DNA of 64,000 bases, from positions 124,001 through 188,000 of the forward strand of contig JAIXMP010000043.1 of the NCBI GenBank assembly GCA_025677815.1. Reading direction: 5' to 3'. The position numbers and the translations under genes are program-made. Of the stretch, positions 1 to 11,998 are shown in pieces. A model generated the notes under the pieces. That model saw nothing but the letters and a program-made list of their open reading frames with translations, had not been told where the DNA came from and searched no databases. Numbering within the stretch: position 1 is the stretch's first letter; each line of letters begins with the position of its first letter. Source of the DNA: Phascolomyces articulosus (lineage: Eukaryota; Mucoromycota; Mucoromycetes; Mucorales; Lichtheimiaceae).

Positions 1-755
1 GGTAACGCTAACACACGCATTTTTATATAAGAAAAAAAATACATTGTAACCTTTTTATTATTATTTTTCTCCTTTTTTTTTTTGTAAAGTATACCACCAC
101 TCAAGTAGCTAAAATTAGAGTAAAGGTTTGATGAACGAACTTTTGTATTGTTCACATTTTTGGATATATAAGAAAAAAACACAAGACTGGATAAAATACT
201 ATAAATGTGCGTATTTATTAGAGTACCGTATGATCCAGTGGGCCCATTAGGACCTTATCGATAAAGTTCTTAAAAAGCCTTGTTGGAATTGACAAAGGAA
301 GTGTTGAGAAAAGAGTTAAGACCATTATTAAAAGGAAAGGACATTGGTTGGTTATAGGAGAGGAGAATGGTTCATAGTAGTAATAGTTAGAGTTATAATA
401 TATAAACTGTTGTAATGGATAGAAGAATTCGACCATTCGTCAAACTAGGCTGTTCAGAATTTGAAGGATCAATCCATTTTTAAAACCTTATACTGTCTAC
501 ACGCTTTGCGTCTTGCTTAACCCTAAATCTAACAACCTATATACCCTGACCTCCGATCAAATAATAAATCACTATAATATTTACTTTATCACACCAAATG
601 AATTGCAATCATCAATCTATCTCTATGAATACAGTAGCATGTATATTCCACCATCACTATGCAAAATTGTTTTCAGAATTTTATTTCTCAAAGAGGGAAA
701 AGTACTGCACTTTATATTGTTGTGTACCTAAGTATGATGAAAAAACCATCATTAT
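1..755. other. AT-rich stretch, no recognised gene
   Basis: Open frames at about 218-436 (-) and 513-731 (+) are under 75 codons, AT-biased and match no family I recognise. I see no splice-joined reading frame, RNA gene or clear repeat here. It is probably intergenic DNA or an old decayed element. Confidence 0.5.
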
Positions 756-861
756 TAGGGGTGTTCATTTATAAAATGAAAAAGTGAAAAAAAACCAGCT
801 AATTACTCGTTTTTTTTTCATCTGCAAAAACATGTATAGAAGAGAAAGCTGAACACCCCTA
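756..861. repeat. Short MITE-like element with 12-bp terminal inverted repeats (hAT-like ends)
   Basis: TAGGGGTGTTCA at 756-767 is matched exactly by its reverse complement at 850-861, enclosing a 106-bp AT-rich segment without coding capacity. Ends beginning T/CAGGGGTG are characteristic of hAT-superfamily transposons, so this may be a non-autonomous hAT derivative. The 8-bp flanks (748-755 and 862-869) agree at only 5 of 8 positions, so a target-site duplication is not proven. Confidence 0.45.
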
Positions 862-1844
862 TTTATAATACATAATGAAAATTTCATTTTCATGCGGACC
901 ATATATCATACAATAAGCATATTTGATTGTTCGATGTATTTCTTTGTACTTAAAGAGGGTACAGAAACTTAATTGTACCAATAAAAAAGAAATATTTCAT
1001 TGTTTATACGTACTGCACAATAAAACTTCTTTATCTCTCTCTAAAATAATATCCCTAATCTGTCTCCCCAAGACTTTAGTAAAGGATATGATGCATAAAA
1101 AGTATTACTATTATTAGAAAATACAAAGGAAATTTGACAATAATGAATCAAAATATAAATAAAAGCACAATTTTTACCTTGATTTTTTTGTTTTTATAAA
1201 CTTTTTCTGTTTTTTTTCTTTACTCGAACAACTCATTACTATAATCACTACCACTACCATAGACTTCATTAGCACTTCTTGCATTCGTTTTTATTATAAT
1301 TCCAGTTTCGATTTTTTTTTTCTATGTCTGTGACATTCTTCGCTATTTCACTGGTAAGAAAATGGTTATTTAACAAGATTATAATAGTAATTGGATTCAA
1401 CATTAGTATCAAAACTGTCTAAATCACAAAAACCGTATTTGGCCTTATATTCATAATATACATATTGTAGGAGTTATTGTCGTCCCACCCCTCCCATCGT
1501 CTCAAATTTTAGCCGTAGGTTTAAACCGTCTCCACAATCCGAGCTCGCGCACATAATTTTTTCAAACAATGCCAACTCAAGACCTTTTGTGTAATAGCAC
1601 AAGTCCAACATTGTATACTTACAATCGGGTTCTGCTGAACAATGTGAGGAAACCCGAATACGAATAATAAAGAGATAGAGAGAAAGGTAGAAACAGTAAT
1701 ATATGATGATAAAGCGATAATGGGATCTTGACTGGCAAGATCCCTTTTTTTTATATACGTCGAAATGTAAGGTGCTAATTACTACGTCTACACTGATATA
1801 AATGATCTATATTTCTATCTAGGGTATCTAATAGTCTTATATTT
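862..1844. other. Intergenic stretch with one strong hairpin
   Basis: No gene is supported. The stretch holds A/T-rich sequence, a more GC-rich patch at about 1488-1560, and a 9-bp perfect stem at 1722-1744 followed by a T run, described separately. Confidence 0.4.
1722..1752 (+). other. 9-bp hairpin followed by a poly-T run
   Basis: GGGATCTTG (1722-1730) pairs perfectly with CAAGATCCC (1736-1744) across a 5-nt loop, and a run of T follows immediately. In a eukaryote, a stem plus T run could be the 3' end of an RNA polymerase III transcript, but no A and B boxes were identified upstream. It could equally be chance in T-rich DNA. Confidence 0.35.
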
Positions 1845-2810
1845 CTATATACAACCATGCTTTCGTCCATCCATCTTGTATCCTTGATATCCTCGGACGC
1901 TGTGGCGATCAACGACCTTATGGTTGTATATCGTCGTAATGGCATACACCATTACATTTTGTCTCCATGTATTAAGTTTATAGACAATGGAGTCAAAACT
2001 ATTTAGTCGCCCGAATGGAAAGAATTTTTTGGGGCCCATTATATCCCAAATACATTGAAAGCCATCCTCCACCAACAAGAAATCAACAATGTGTACACAT
2101 CTCAGAGGGACCACTTAGCTCGCAATTCATCCAATTTTTATCTATAAACATGTGTCCTACTGAACGTTATGGTATGTTGGTAAACACGCTGCTTTTTTTA
2201 CTTATTGTTTTGTTTTTATTAAATTTAATGGTAATACGTATAACACATGTTCACACAAAAATTATATAATTAACAGTTGCCGGAGATATGATGTCAAGTG
2301 CCCAGGCACTTGAACAGATTCACCTTCTTTCACACAAGTCGTCTCTAATATGGAACTTAGTCTTTTTGGCAACTGAGCAGCTTTTCAGGCTTTCGCCACA
2401 AACAAATAAATCAAGTCTCACGTTCGTCCGAGGTATTCACCTAAACCATGGAACGTTGAATAACGAGGATTCGATCCCTAATTTGGAGATGATTTAACAT
2501 TAATACTATCCGATGACACAACTCAGTCCTTCACTATGAAAACCTAAAACTTTTTTTTTAGCTGAAAGATTGGTAAGACGTTGTCAGAATTTGGTTACTG
2601 TCCAGTACAAAATAATGATGCGGAACGGGCAGCAATCAGAGGTTTTAATCATCCACATATCAGAACTTATCATATTTGTTTTTTTTTCTTATATTTTGTT
2701 CTTGTTTTTCAAATTTCATACTTTAATAAAGAATATAATCATCAGACTACTTTGTTTACTTTATTGTTATTGTTATTGTTTATTGGTGATTCAAGTATGA
2801 TTTCATAAAA
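1845..2810 (+). pseudogene. Possible degraded coding region, family unknown
   Basis: Several open stretches with more balanced base composition occur close together on the plus strand (about 2015-2170, 2288-2497 and 2570-2680). They are separated by sequence containing GTATGT-like donors and T-rich stretches before AG. An overlapping 89-codon frame exists on the minus strand at 1845-2114. None resembles a family I know and no complete joined frame could be built. It may be a broken gene, an old transposon fragment or chance; the strand is uncertain. Confidence 0.2.
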
Positions 2811-3993
2811 AATATAAATATTAAAAAAATTAGTGAAAAAAAGATTAAAATAACAAAATCATCATCGATAGCCCTATTCGACACACGCAATATCCACCAC
2901 GGAAAAAAAGATTCACTTATATGACATTGAACTGCGGTTCTTATTATTACTGCTTTTTCCTCACTAGATTTCACTAATCATGGCCCTTTTAGTGAACACC
3001 AGAGACGGTAAAAAAAAACGTCAATAGAATCACAATATAGGTAACAAGTTTATAAAGGGTTTGCTGCGTAACTTTGTTCAAAATAATGGATCCATAATTG
3101 TTTTGGCCGCGGTCTAGAAGGGATGGTGATTAACCTGCAGCATTTACTCAATATTTATAAATTTAGAGTATAGCACTTAATAAAAGGGTGGCACTGCTTT
3201 ATTGGGGGCCACATATTTTATAAAAATTCTCGGTCACAGTTACGTACTAACGTTTTTTCTATTATGCGAACCCACTGCGGAATATTGGGGGACCGAGGGT
3301 GGAGGCGTTTGACATTACAGAATAAAATATAACAATAATAAACAAAACTTTATTTCATCTAATACACGTACCCTTGATAATTTGCATGATTAACAAGTGC
3401 GCAATCAAAGTGTCTATAAATATAAACCTATTGACGTAAAATAAATATTTGTGGTTACAAAGTTAAAAGTATAATTAATTATATTGAATAAACCTAGTTA
3501 GAATGAACCCCATAATTCAAAATTGTTTGTGTTATTGTAACTTTATCTCAAACAGTGTAACTTTGTACAAAACTATAAATATATATATATATATATGTAT
3601 GCGTGTGTGACATCTTTTTTTTTGAGGGTAAAGGTAAACCACATGTGGTTCCTGATAAGGAACATTTTTTTTATTTATATTATTATTTTATTTTATTATA
3701 AAAAAGAAAATATCATAATAATATTTGACAATTCTTTACTTTATGGAATTTTTTGCTAAGAATCAAGGTGGGGTGAAAGACAAAGGGGAATAATAAAGTT
3801 TTATTGTTGTTGTTGTTGTTGTTGCTTTTTTTGTTGGTATGCAAAAGGAAAGGATATACAGTTTTGAAAATAAAAAAAAAGTGTGTAAAAGTTATTAAAA
3901 TGAATGAATTGGAAATGAAACAATGTGTGAAACAATAATAAAAATGTTTTGTTTGTTGGGTGTGGGAAAACTTGCTTTTTTTTTATAACTTTT
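2811..3993. other. Intergenic DNA downstream of the kinase gene
   Basis: No gene is supported. It contains a TA microsatellite at about 3573-3596 and two overlapping inverted repeats at 3637-3663: a 14-nt perfect palindrome centred on CACATGTG, and GTTCC/GGAAC arms around TGATAA. The CAA/CAG-rich frame at 3801-4097 (-) is the kinase 3' end in another frame plus a CAA microsatellite (3803-3824), not a gene. Confidence 0.45.
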
Positions 3994-6329
3994 TTAAGCA
4001 GGTGTTTTACGTGGAGATGGATGTTGTGGAGGATGTAATAGTTGTTGTTGTTGCTGTTGTTGTTGTTGACGACGTTTTTCTTTAGCAGCCGCCACACCTG
4101 GTGGTTCAGGCATCACTGGGACTAAATTACCTCTTGATTGTTGTAGTTGTAATTGTTGTTGATTATTTGTATTGGTGTTTGGTAAAGACAAGACATGATG
4201 AACATGACGAGCCCCTGGTTCTTCTACTGTACACATATCAATCCCTTGAACCCATTTATCTTCTAATACACTCGCCAAAGTACCACGTCGTTGAGGATCC
4301 ATATCCATAATAGTTGCCATGACAGGTCTGGCTTCTCGTGGTAATAATTTTAATAAACGTAACTGTTGATGGTTTTGATTCGTAGCAAAGGCACGAAATG
4401 AAGGATCAGATAATCTTGGATTACGCCAGGGGAATCGTCGAATAGTCATACAAATGAATATAATACCACATGACCATACATCGGATTGTCGTGGGTCGTA
4501 AGTAGGTTGAGTATAGAGTTCAGGTGCAATATAAGGATCAGAACCATACACACCTAACAGATAAAAAGATTAGTTTTACTTAATAAAAGATAAAATAAAA
4601 AAAAAAAAGAGTGTTCAATCTTTACCTTTGGATCGAGTAATATTATTCTCAAATGGATATTTAAACACACAAGAACAACCAAAATCAATGATTTTCAATA
4701 TACCCATATGATCCAAGACCAAATTATCCAATTTGAGATCACGATGGGCAATCCCCATACCATGAAGATATTCCAATCCTTGCAAAAGTTGACGCCAACA
4801 ACAAGCTACTTCTTCTCTTGACATCATACCACTCATGACGACATTGAATAAATCATTAGGAGCATATTCCATAATTTCATAAAACAAATTGCCTTCTTGA
4901 ATAATATCCAATGTTTCAATCACATTTGGATGATGTAAAGTAGATCCAATGCAAAATTCCGCAGTGACTTTTTTAATATAATCCTTATCACTTTCGTGTG
5001 GTAATTGTTTTCGAAATCGTTTCACGGCAAATGTTTTGTTATCAGTAGATCTTCTTATCAATCGTACAGAACCTCCTGCTCCTTTACCAATATATCGTCC
5101 TATATTAATCATATTCAATGGAAACACGTTGAATATTATATATATATATATATTTGCTTTGTTTTGCGTTTCATATTCCCCTCCCCCTCCTCCCCCCTCT
5201 TCACCCTTTCATTCTCGGTAAAACAACATCATCCCCCATCCTCCCTCCCTCCCTTTCATTCCCTTGTCAAGAAAAACTCACCCCATTTTCCATAACGTCC
5301 TTCAATATCTTGTCGAAATTGGTTTGCAAATGTAGTATCAGTACGTTTAGGTGTAGTTGGTGTGGATATATTTTTTTGTGGTTGTTGTGTAGATGATGTG
5401 GTATGCTGTTGTTGATGTGTGGTATTATTATTATTAGTTGTAGTTGTAGTTGTAGTTGTTGTATTAGTAGTATGATGAATGGTATCAGTGGTAGAAGTGG
5501 GTGTAGGTGTAGGTGTTGTTGTGGTAGAAGTATTAGGAGGAGGTGGAGGAAGGTTATTATGGGAGATAGGAAAATCTTCGTGATTCACAGAAATAGCAGC
5601 GGAAGAAGGCGGAGATGAATCGGCGGAGACAAAGAAACGTCGTAGATCAGACCAGACCAAGAATAAATCCTTTTGTCCGCTGTTACTTGTCGTTCTTGTA
5701 GTAGTCGTCGTTTCATTTAATGAAATAGATGGTTGTGGAGCAGGTGCAGAAGGAGGAGGTGCTTTTAAATGATGAAAATGAGTTTGATGATAATGTTGAT
5801 TATATTCCGGTTTTTTAAAAACAAATTGAGATGGTGTAGTAGCACTAGCAGGACGATGTACCAAAGTAGGACGAGGTTGTTGATGTTGTTGAGGTTTTTG
5901 CTGCTGCGGTTGTGGACGTGGTTTATGAGGAGCCGGTGTTGAAGTAGAATTCGATGCTGCAGGTAAATAGTTCAAAGAAGAAGAAGAACTTGTTGAAGAA
6001 GAAGCAGTTGGAGAAGAAGCAGTTGGAGAAGGTGGCTTGGAGGATTGATATAGTTGTGAACGTGGTCTTGTAGAACCAGCAGACCAAGACGATCGTTGAG
6101 CTGCTTTATGTAAACGTTTGGTTAATTCTGAAAGATCCACTTGTTGTTGTTGATGTTGTAATGGAGGTTGTTGTTGTTGTGGTTGTTGATGAATTTGATC
6201 TTCTTGATAATGGTGATGTCTTGAAGTAGCAGTTGTATGTGTTACCGTTGCAGCCGAAAGTGTCGGACTGGATGGCATGGAACGGTCTGGAGTAACCAAA
6301 TCATATCTTTGGTTCACAAGGGAGGGCAT
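3994..6329 (-). CDS. NPR1/HAL5-family serine/threonine protein kinase
   Basis: Three exons (6329-5282, 5099-4626, 4553-3994) join in frame to about 693 residues. The first half is low complexity (Gln, Ser, Thr, Pro and poly-Thr tracts) and the second half is a kinase domain. Visible motifs are the glycine loop GKGAGGSV, the lysine in FAVKRF, catalytic AHRDLKLDN, magnesium-binding IDFG, YIAPELY, and DVWSCGIIF followed by RRFPW, the signature of the fungal-specific NPR/HAL family. The phrase RYGKWG before the glycine loop is also typical; it is interrupted by the 182-nt first intron. In yeast these kinases control stability and trafficking of amino-acid and ion permeases at the plasma membrane. 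The start is the MPSLVNQ methionine at 6329; an upstream Lys/Phe-rich extension is more likely 5' UTR. A glutamine-rich tail follows the kinase domain. The paralogue within the family cannot be assigned. Confidence 0.9.
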
Positions 6330-7060
6330 CACCAATTGATAGATATATTTATATGAACAAAGAACAGAAAAAGAAAAAAGAAAAAGAGGGTTCCCTTTTA
6401 AGTTTTTATTGTTTGTTGAATAATTCTTTTTTGTTGATGTTGTTGTTGTGGGGTTTGTGTTTGTGTGTGTGTATCTTTTTGATAAAGAAAAAAGGAAAAG
6501 AAAAAGGAAAAAGAGAATAAGTAAAAAAAAATCCTTTTTTTTTTTTTTTTGGATCATGCCTTTTTTTTCTGTGGGTTATTTTTGTGTTTAAGTGTAACAA
6601 AAAACCGTTGAATGTTTAAACCTCCAAAATAAGTAAGTAACAATAATGAATCCCGCGGGAATATCTATTCCATTCATTTCTACTTTTGTTCATTATCTAT
6701 AGACATATACACAGACATACACACATACACACATAGTAAAACAAAGATCCTATTAAATAATAATAATAATAATAATAAATGACGATAACACTGTCTTTGT
6801 TAGTAAAAAAAAATGCAGGAGGTTTTTTTTTCTTTTGGATATTTCTTGTTCATAGTGAAAAAATAGTTAGGAGTAAATCAATTATAACAAGTTTATTATT
6901 ATTATTTTTAAAAAAAATTATATTTTATTTGATATTTTTTCTTCTTCCCCTTTCCACCCTTCCCTTTTTTTTTCTTCTTTTCTTTTCTTTTATATCTAAC
7001 TATTCCTTACTTATAAAAATCGCCACTTCTTCGACCAGTTTTGATTCCAAAAAGTAAATC
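6330..7060. promoter_or_regulatory. Divergent intergenic region between kinase and arrestin genes
   Basis: This 731-bp segment separates two divergently transcribed genes and must hold both promoters. It has long A and T runs, CA and TAA microsatellites (about 6706-6736 and 6757-6779) and a CT-rich tract just before the arrestin start (about 6942-6990), common near fungal transcription starts. No specific factor site is claimed. Confidence 0.5.
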
Positions 7061-8480
7061 ATGTTTAGAAAATCATTAAATATTGAACTAGTCGAACCCG
7101 TTGTATATTTAAGAGGACATCCAAAAGATAAACATACGATCAATATATTACGAAGTTTGATTCGTTTACAACTTTCCCATCCTGCCATTATACAATCCGT
7201 CACTATACAATTCATTGGTACAGCCAAAACGTTGTGGCCAGAAGGTTATTACCAATCATCATTCAGATTGATTTTTTCATTATTATTATTCGTGAATTCT
7301 TGTGTTACTTACTAACCATAGTAATAAATAATAACTACTATACCTAATAGCATCACAACATTGGGATAAACATGTTCTCGTCGATTCCATTATTCCCATT
7401 TGCCGTTCTCCCGTCTTATTAAAAAAAGGTGTTCATGCTTTTCCTTTTGAAATCTTATTGTCCAATGCTTTATCTGAATCTGTGGAATGTGGATTAGGCC
7501 ATGTTCGTTATAAATTATTATGTCAAGTTCATATCAAACCTGCTTGGTCCCCATTTGGATCACAATTAAAACAACAACGACCCGTCGTTTTGGTACGATT
7601 ACCTCATCAAGATAGTTTACCTCGATGTATTAGTCAAACACATACTTTACAACCTTCCAACAATGATAGTAATACTACTACAAATGAAGAATTACATGTC
7701 TTGGTAGAATCAGCTCATATTACCCCTGGTACGCCACTCGCACTTTGTTTTTCCTTTTCACGTCCTCCTTTAACCATCGATCATGTTTCTGTCAAATTGA
7801 TTGAACGTCAAAAATTTCGAGCCAGAGCGAAAAGAACTACACGTATATTACATCATGAAATTACTTTATTACCGAGTGATCCACCAGATGTATTTCAACA
7901 ACAATTAGAACATTTTCCTTCTTCTTTATCAGATGAATTACGATGTGTATTTGCTGTTCCTGATAAAGAAACATTACAAGTACATCCATCCACTTCAAAT
8001 CCTAATATTCGTGTTCGTCATTGGATTCAAATTACTTTACGATTTATTTTACAGGATGGAACACCTAAAGAAATATTAATGGATGCACCTATTTCTGTTT
8101 TATTGAATTCTATTGATGATTATATTACTTTGCCTGCGTATGATCAACATGCACCATCACCATCATTATCGACAACATCATCCGTATCTACTATTCCTTC
8201 ACCCATACATTCTTCATCTTTATCTACATCTACTACTCAACAACAACAACAACCTTCTCATAGTACTAGTAGAATAATACCACAGACAAGTGTGTCAACA
8301 CCTTTATCAACAATAGAAGGGCCTACCCCTACTCCTTCTAAATCCTGGCTTAATAAATTACATCCACGTCGATCATGGTTAATGGGCGAAAAAAAAGAAG
8401 TACCGCCACCTAAATACGATGATGTAGTACGGAATCATCATCATCATCATTATCAATCCTATTTACCTCCTCCAGTTTAA
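7061..8480 (+). CDS. Alpha-arrestin (ART/ARRDC-type ubiquitin-ligase adaptor)
   Basis: Two exons (7061-7244, 7351-8480) join to about 437 residues. The N-terminal arrestin fold shows LRGHPKDKHTIN, SHPAIIQSVTIQFIGTAK and the family-typical TLWPE turn. The C-terminal arrestin sheet follows (about residues 145-280, with SAHITPGTPLALCFSF and VSVKLIERQKFRARAK). The tail is Ser/Thr/Gln-rich and ends with PPPKYDDV, a PPxY motif that binds WW domains of Rsp5/Nedd4 ligases. Alpha-arrestins recruit the ligase to nutrient transporters for endocytosis, which fits the neighbouring permease-regulating kinase, although adjacency alone proves nothing. The intron donor implied by frame is GTTATT, which is unusual. 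A TACTAAC branch-like site lies at about 7309-7315 and the acceptor is AATAG at 7346-7350. Confidence 0.87.
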
Positions 8481-8843
8481 TATATTTAATTATACAACAA
8501 CAATCAAATAATAATTAGCAACATAGTTTATATCCACTTTTAGAAAAAAAAGTCTTTTTCTCCTTAATTTTTTATTTATATTTATTAACATATTTACTTT
8601 TTAGATAATAAAATCATTTATATACACCTTTTTTTTCTTCTCATATACTTTTTTTTTTCCTTGCGCAATAAAGTGGTCTTTTCTTGTCTTTTTTGTTTTC
8701 GTTCCTCCCCTTGAAAACTGCAGGGAAATGGAATTCTCAAGAATAGATTAGTTGTTGTTATAAAAAAAAAGTATATGTATAATGTACATATAGTAATGTA
8801 AAGTATTTATAAATGATGATGCTAAGTTAAAATAAGCCCGGTG

Positions 8844-8880
<37 letters not shown>

Positions 8881-9077
8881 AATACTTATACGTAAAAAAA
8901 AATAGGAGAAGTATAAGAAAACAAGAAAATATGCGCGCCAAAATAAAAAAAATTTATAATCATATTATAATAAAAACGAATAATCATACGAAGAATAATA
9001 AATATGGGCGATTCCACTAAAGATAAAATAAGACTAAAAAACTAAAAATATACAACAGATAAAAAAAGGATTGTTTT
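8481..9077. other. Convergent 3' region with GA microsatellite
   Basis: This stretch lies between two converging genes and has no open frame of note. A (GA)n tract covers about 8845-8878. AATAAA-like signals occur near both gene ends. Confidence 0.5.
8845..8878. repeat. (GA)n microsatellite
   Basis: About 17 uninterrupted GA units lie in the 3' intergenic space between the arrestin and VAP genes. Confidence 0.9.
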
Positions 9078-10472
9078 TTAACAAAGTACATAAAATGCAA
9101 TACCAAATGTAAGTGCAGCTGCAGTCCAAGCAACAGCAATTGGATGACCTTCTACTTGCTTATTTTCTTGTTCAAGTATATATGCCAATCTTTCACGGCG
9201 ATATTGTTTTCGATGACGTTCTTTTTCTTTAACGATTTCTCCTTTTTCATTCATCTCCTGATCTTTCTTCTCTTTGTCTTGTTCATGATCACTTTCTTCT
9301 TCTTCATCATCATCATTATCTGCAAGATCCTGTAACAATGCCTCCTTGTATTGAAGACACCTTTGTTCTAATTGAGAACATTGTCGAGTGGCTAGTAGGA
9401 GTTCTTGGCGTAATTGATTCATTGCCTCCTGAGTGGTTTTGACTTGTTTTGTTAATCGTGCATTTTCTTCTTGTACTGCTACGACGCGTTCTTCTTGTTG
9501 TTGATGCATCAAATTTTCTTCTTCTTCTTCAGTGGATGTAGATGTGGAACTGGATGAATTCATGGGTAATAATGTTGTAGGAGCATCTTTCATAGGTAAT
9601 GAATCAGTGGTATCACGACGTAAAACTTGAGATGGATGTTGTTGAATCATGGATAATTTTTCTTTAAGTGGTTCAGATTGTCTTCTTTTTGTAGGAGGAA
9701 TACCCAAAATACATTTCAATTTGTGACGATAAACGGGTTCTTTTTCTTCTGATTCAATTTGTTGCCACTATTAGATTTTTAGAATGGGAAAAAGGGGGTT
9801 CAGGTTGAGTCCCTTCAAAGTGTAATCACTTATTTAAGAAAGAACTCTTTTTTTTTTTTTTTTTACCATTTCGGTTAAATTCATATCTTTATAAATCGGT
9901 TTGATTTCGGTGGTTTGAATCAAAAATTTGTCTTTGCATTCATATCCTTCTATTTTGCTTTCTTTCCTCGGTTGTAAAAAGACTATGTTAGAAAAAATAA
10001 TAAAAAAAGTATGAATATACAATGAGTTGTTTGCAAATGTCTTTTATAGATAGATAAAGTACCTTGGACTTGAATTCGTTCATTAGGTTCAATTCTTCCA
10101 GTATTGGGTTTGACACAATACTGTTTAGGTGCAGTTGTTTTGACTTTGAAACTAATAGGGACTTTACTAGGGTTTTCAATAGAAATAGTTTCTGTTGCAA
10201 CAGGATGACTGAAGGGTCCTATTATATTATATAGATCACTCTTAGTATGTCTAGATGACTAGTACCGTAATAGTAATAGTACGTAATAGAAACCTTTTAT
10301 CTTTCTTTTATATTGTCCCTGTATTTCTTTTTTCTCCCTCTCTTTCTTCCTCTTTTCCTTTCCCCTTCATCCTTTCTTCTCCCCTTTTCCAATTTCTAAT
10401 CATTTCAATACATAGAGTGGACAACATACGAGTAAATGTAAGATGAGTGGAAGGTTCAAGTAATACTGACAT
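9078..10472 (-). CDS. SCS2: VAP/Scs2 family ER membrane-contact protein (MSP domain, coiled coil, tail anchor)
   Basis: Four exons (10472-10430, 10218-10063, 9982-9867, 9767-9078) join exactly in frame to about 334 residues. The MSP domain is unmistakable: LEPSTHLTF, SIENPSKVPISFKVKTTAP, QYCVKPNTGRIEPNE, FLQP and CKDKFLIQT. That fold binds FFAT motifs of lipid-transfer and signalling proteins at ER contact sites. A Ser/Thr and Glu-rich linker follows, then a coiled coil (about residues 185-245, with VQEENARLTKQV and LRQELLLATRQ), an Asp/Glu-rich stretch, and a single C-terminal membrane segment (AVAWTAAALTFGIAFYVLC) typical of tail-anchored ER proteins. It is longer than yeast Scs2 (244 residues). 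The gene faces away from the arrestin and lies upstream of the oxidoreductase gene on the same strand. Confidence 0.92.
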
Positions 10473-10918
10473 GGTTTCTGTGTTAGAAATACGTACGAAT
10501 GAATTGAAGGAAAAAAGAAGTAAAAAGAAGAAAGAAATAAAAAAAAAATCAGTCAAAATGTAATTATTATTATTTTTTTATAGGTCCATGATACATTTAC
10601 GGATTACTTTAGTACTAGAACAACAACACAACAATAATAATAACAACAATAAAAACAAACGCGTTTCAGCCATTCCTTTATAAAAAAAAGTGATACCTCC
10701 CTAAAGTGCCACAAAACATTGCAAACGAATCTGCGGGTTTATTTGTTTTTGTTTTTTTTTTTTTTTCTGAAGAGAGAAAAAGAAAGATGGGGACTGATGC
10801 GATAGTATGTGTAAAGGATTAAAAATGGGTTCACTCATGACCTTTGTGTAAATAATAACTTAAACTAATAAAAAAAAAGATGGGAAGGAGTGTGTATGTG
10901 TGGGGGGGGGAGAACTCC
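10473..10918. promoter_or_regulatory. Region between oxidoreductase 3' end and VAP start
   Basis: This is the upstream sequence of the VAP gene, with T/A homopolymers, a CAA/TAA-rich patch (10618-10660) and no supported coding frame. Confidence 0.45.
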
Positions 10919-11998
10919 TTAATTTTGAGCTAATGCTTCCATATATTTGTTTGAATAATATTCCACTTTAGTTTCAACTGAAGCAGAAGCAGAAGGAACA
11001 TGTTCCAAAGCTACTTTACGCATAGCTTCACCTACAGAGACAACTGAAATAGATAAATGTAAATTCAAGAAATGACTAATAGGTGCTAAAAGAACACCCA
11101 AGGTAGCTTCTGCCAATCTTGATTTTTCTCTAGGTTGTTCTACTTCCAAGAAACCAGGTTGAAAAATAGAAACCCGTTCAAATCCTGCTTGAATGATACT
11201 TTCTTCTGTTTGTCCTTTACTTTGTGGATATAAAAAGGGAGAGTTCTTGTTGGAACCCTATAAAAAACAAAAAAAAAAAAAAAAAAACAAACAAAATGAA
11301 TGATATGGTCCCCGAGTTTCTTTTCCTTGCATTTAATTATTTACCCCACTTGAACAATATAAGAAATGGACAGGCGATAATTTAGTAGTAGTAGTAGATT
11401 CCGGTTTGTTTTCTTCAGCAATGATCTTGGCAGAGTTTACAACATAGTATTGATCAATGCGTCGGAATGCTTCGGCACTTCCTGCATCAGCTCGTGTGGT
11501 ACCCAAACAACAAAAGACATCACTAAAAAAATTATTTCAGTTTAAAGTAGTAATAATTAAATATCTCATTTTCTTTTTTTTTTGCTGATCCTTTACTTAC
11601 TTGACGTTTCGGAACTCGGCACGAGATGCTTCTAAATTATCAAAATCTATTGTTTTTTGTTCCTAAAGTTCCCCCCACCTCTCCCTTATCAGTTTCAAAA
11701 AAAAAGAAATGATAGTAATAAAACCTAAATGAAAGACTTACCAAATTATTTTGTGGAATACTTTCGTCTAATTGAGCAGGTCTTCTTCCAAGTGTAATGA
11801 CTTTTTTATATCCTCCATTCTTTAATACATCTTTTAGTAATGCTTTACCCACAGCACCTATATAAATTAACAAAGATTAATATATATGTCCAACCATGGA
11901 AGTCAATGGTCCCATTCCTTCCCTCCAACGTATATATATATATTACCAGTGGCACCAAGGACAAGAGCAGTACGTGTTCCAGCTACTTCAGTACTCAT
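10919..11998 (-). CDS. FMP52: NAD(P)-binding oxidoreductase, Fmp52/HTATIP2 (TIP30)-like
   Basis: Five exons (11998-11947, 11857-11742, 11662-11601, 11522-11345, 11257-10919) join to about 248 residues, close to the family length (about 230-245). The N-terminal Rossmann motif reads VLGATGAVGKALL, with the third exon starting just after the GRRP nucleotide-binding turn. Further family hallmarks are FCCLGTTRADAGSAEAFRRID, YVVNSAK, FLYCSSG, and SPFLYPQSKGQTEE, which contains the catalytic YxxxK of extended short-chain dehydrogenases, then FQPGFL. Yeast Fmp52 is reported at mitochondria; the substrate is not known. The 5' exon ends inside the glycine-rich loop, so a search missing that 52-nt exon would truncate the cofactor site. 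Confidence 0.9.

Noticed and set aside
1699..1796. Possible C/D-box snoRNA (ATGATGA to CTGA)
   Set aside because: No terminal stem and no recognisable guide region; motifs this short recur by chance.
2460..2480. GGATTCGATCCC, resembling a tRNA B box
   Set aside because: No cloverleaf arms or A box at the right distance could be found.
5005..5618. Plus-strand frames opposite the kinase
   Set aside because: Antisense of the kinase exons and of the CT-rich first intron; Cys/Arg-rich runs are the complement of Thr and Gln codon repeats.
9144..9335. Phe/Ile-rich plus-strand frame
   Set aside because: Antisense of the Glu/Lys-rich region of the VAP gene.
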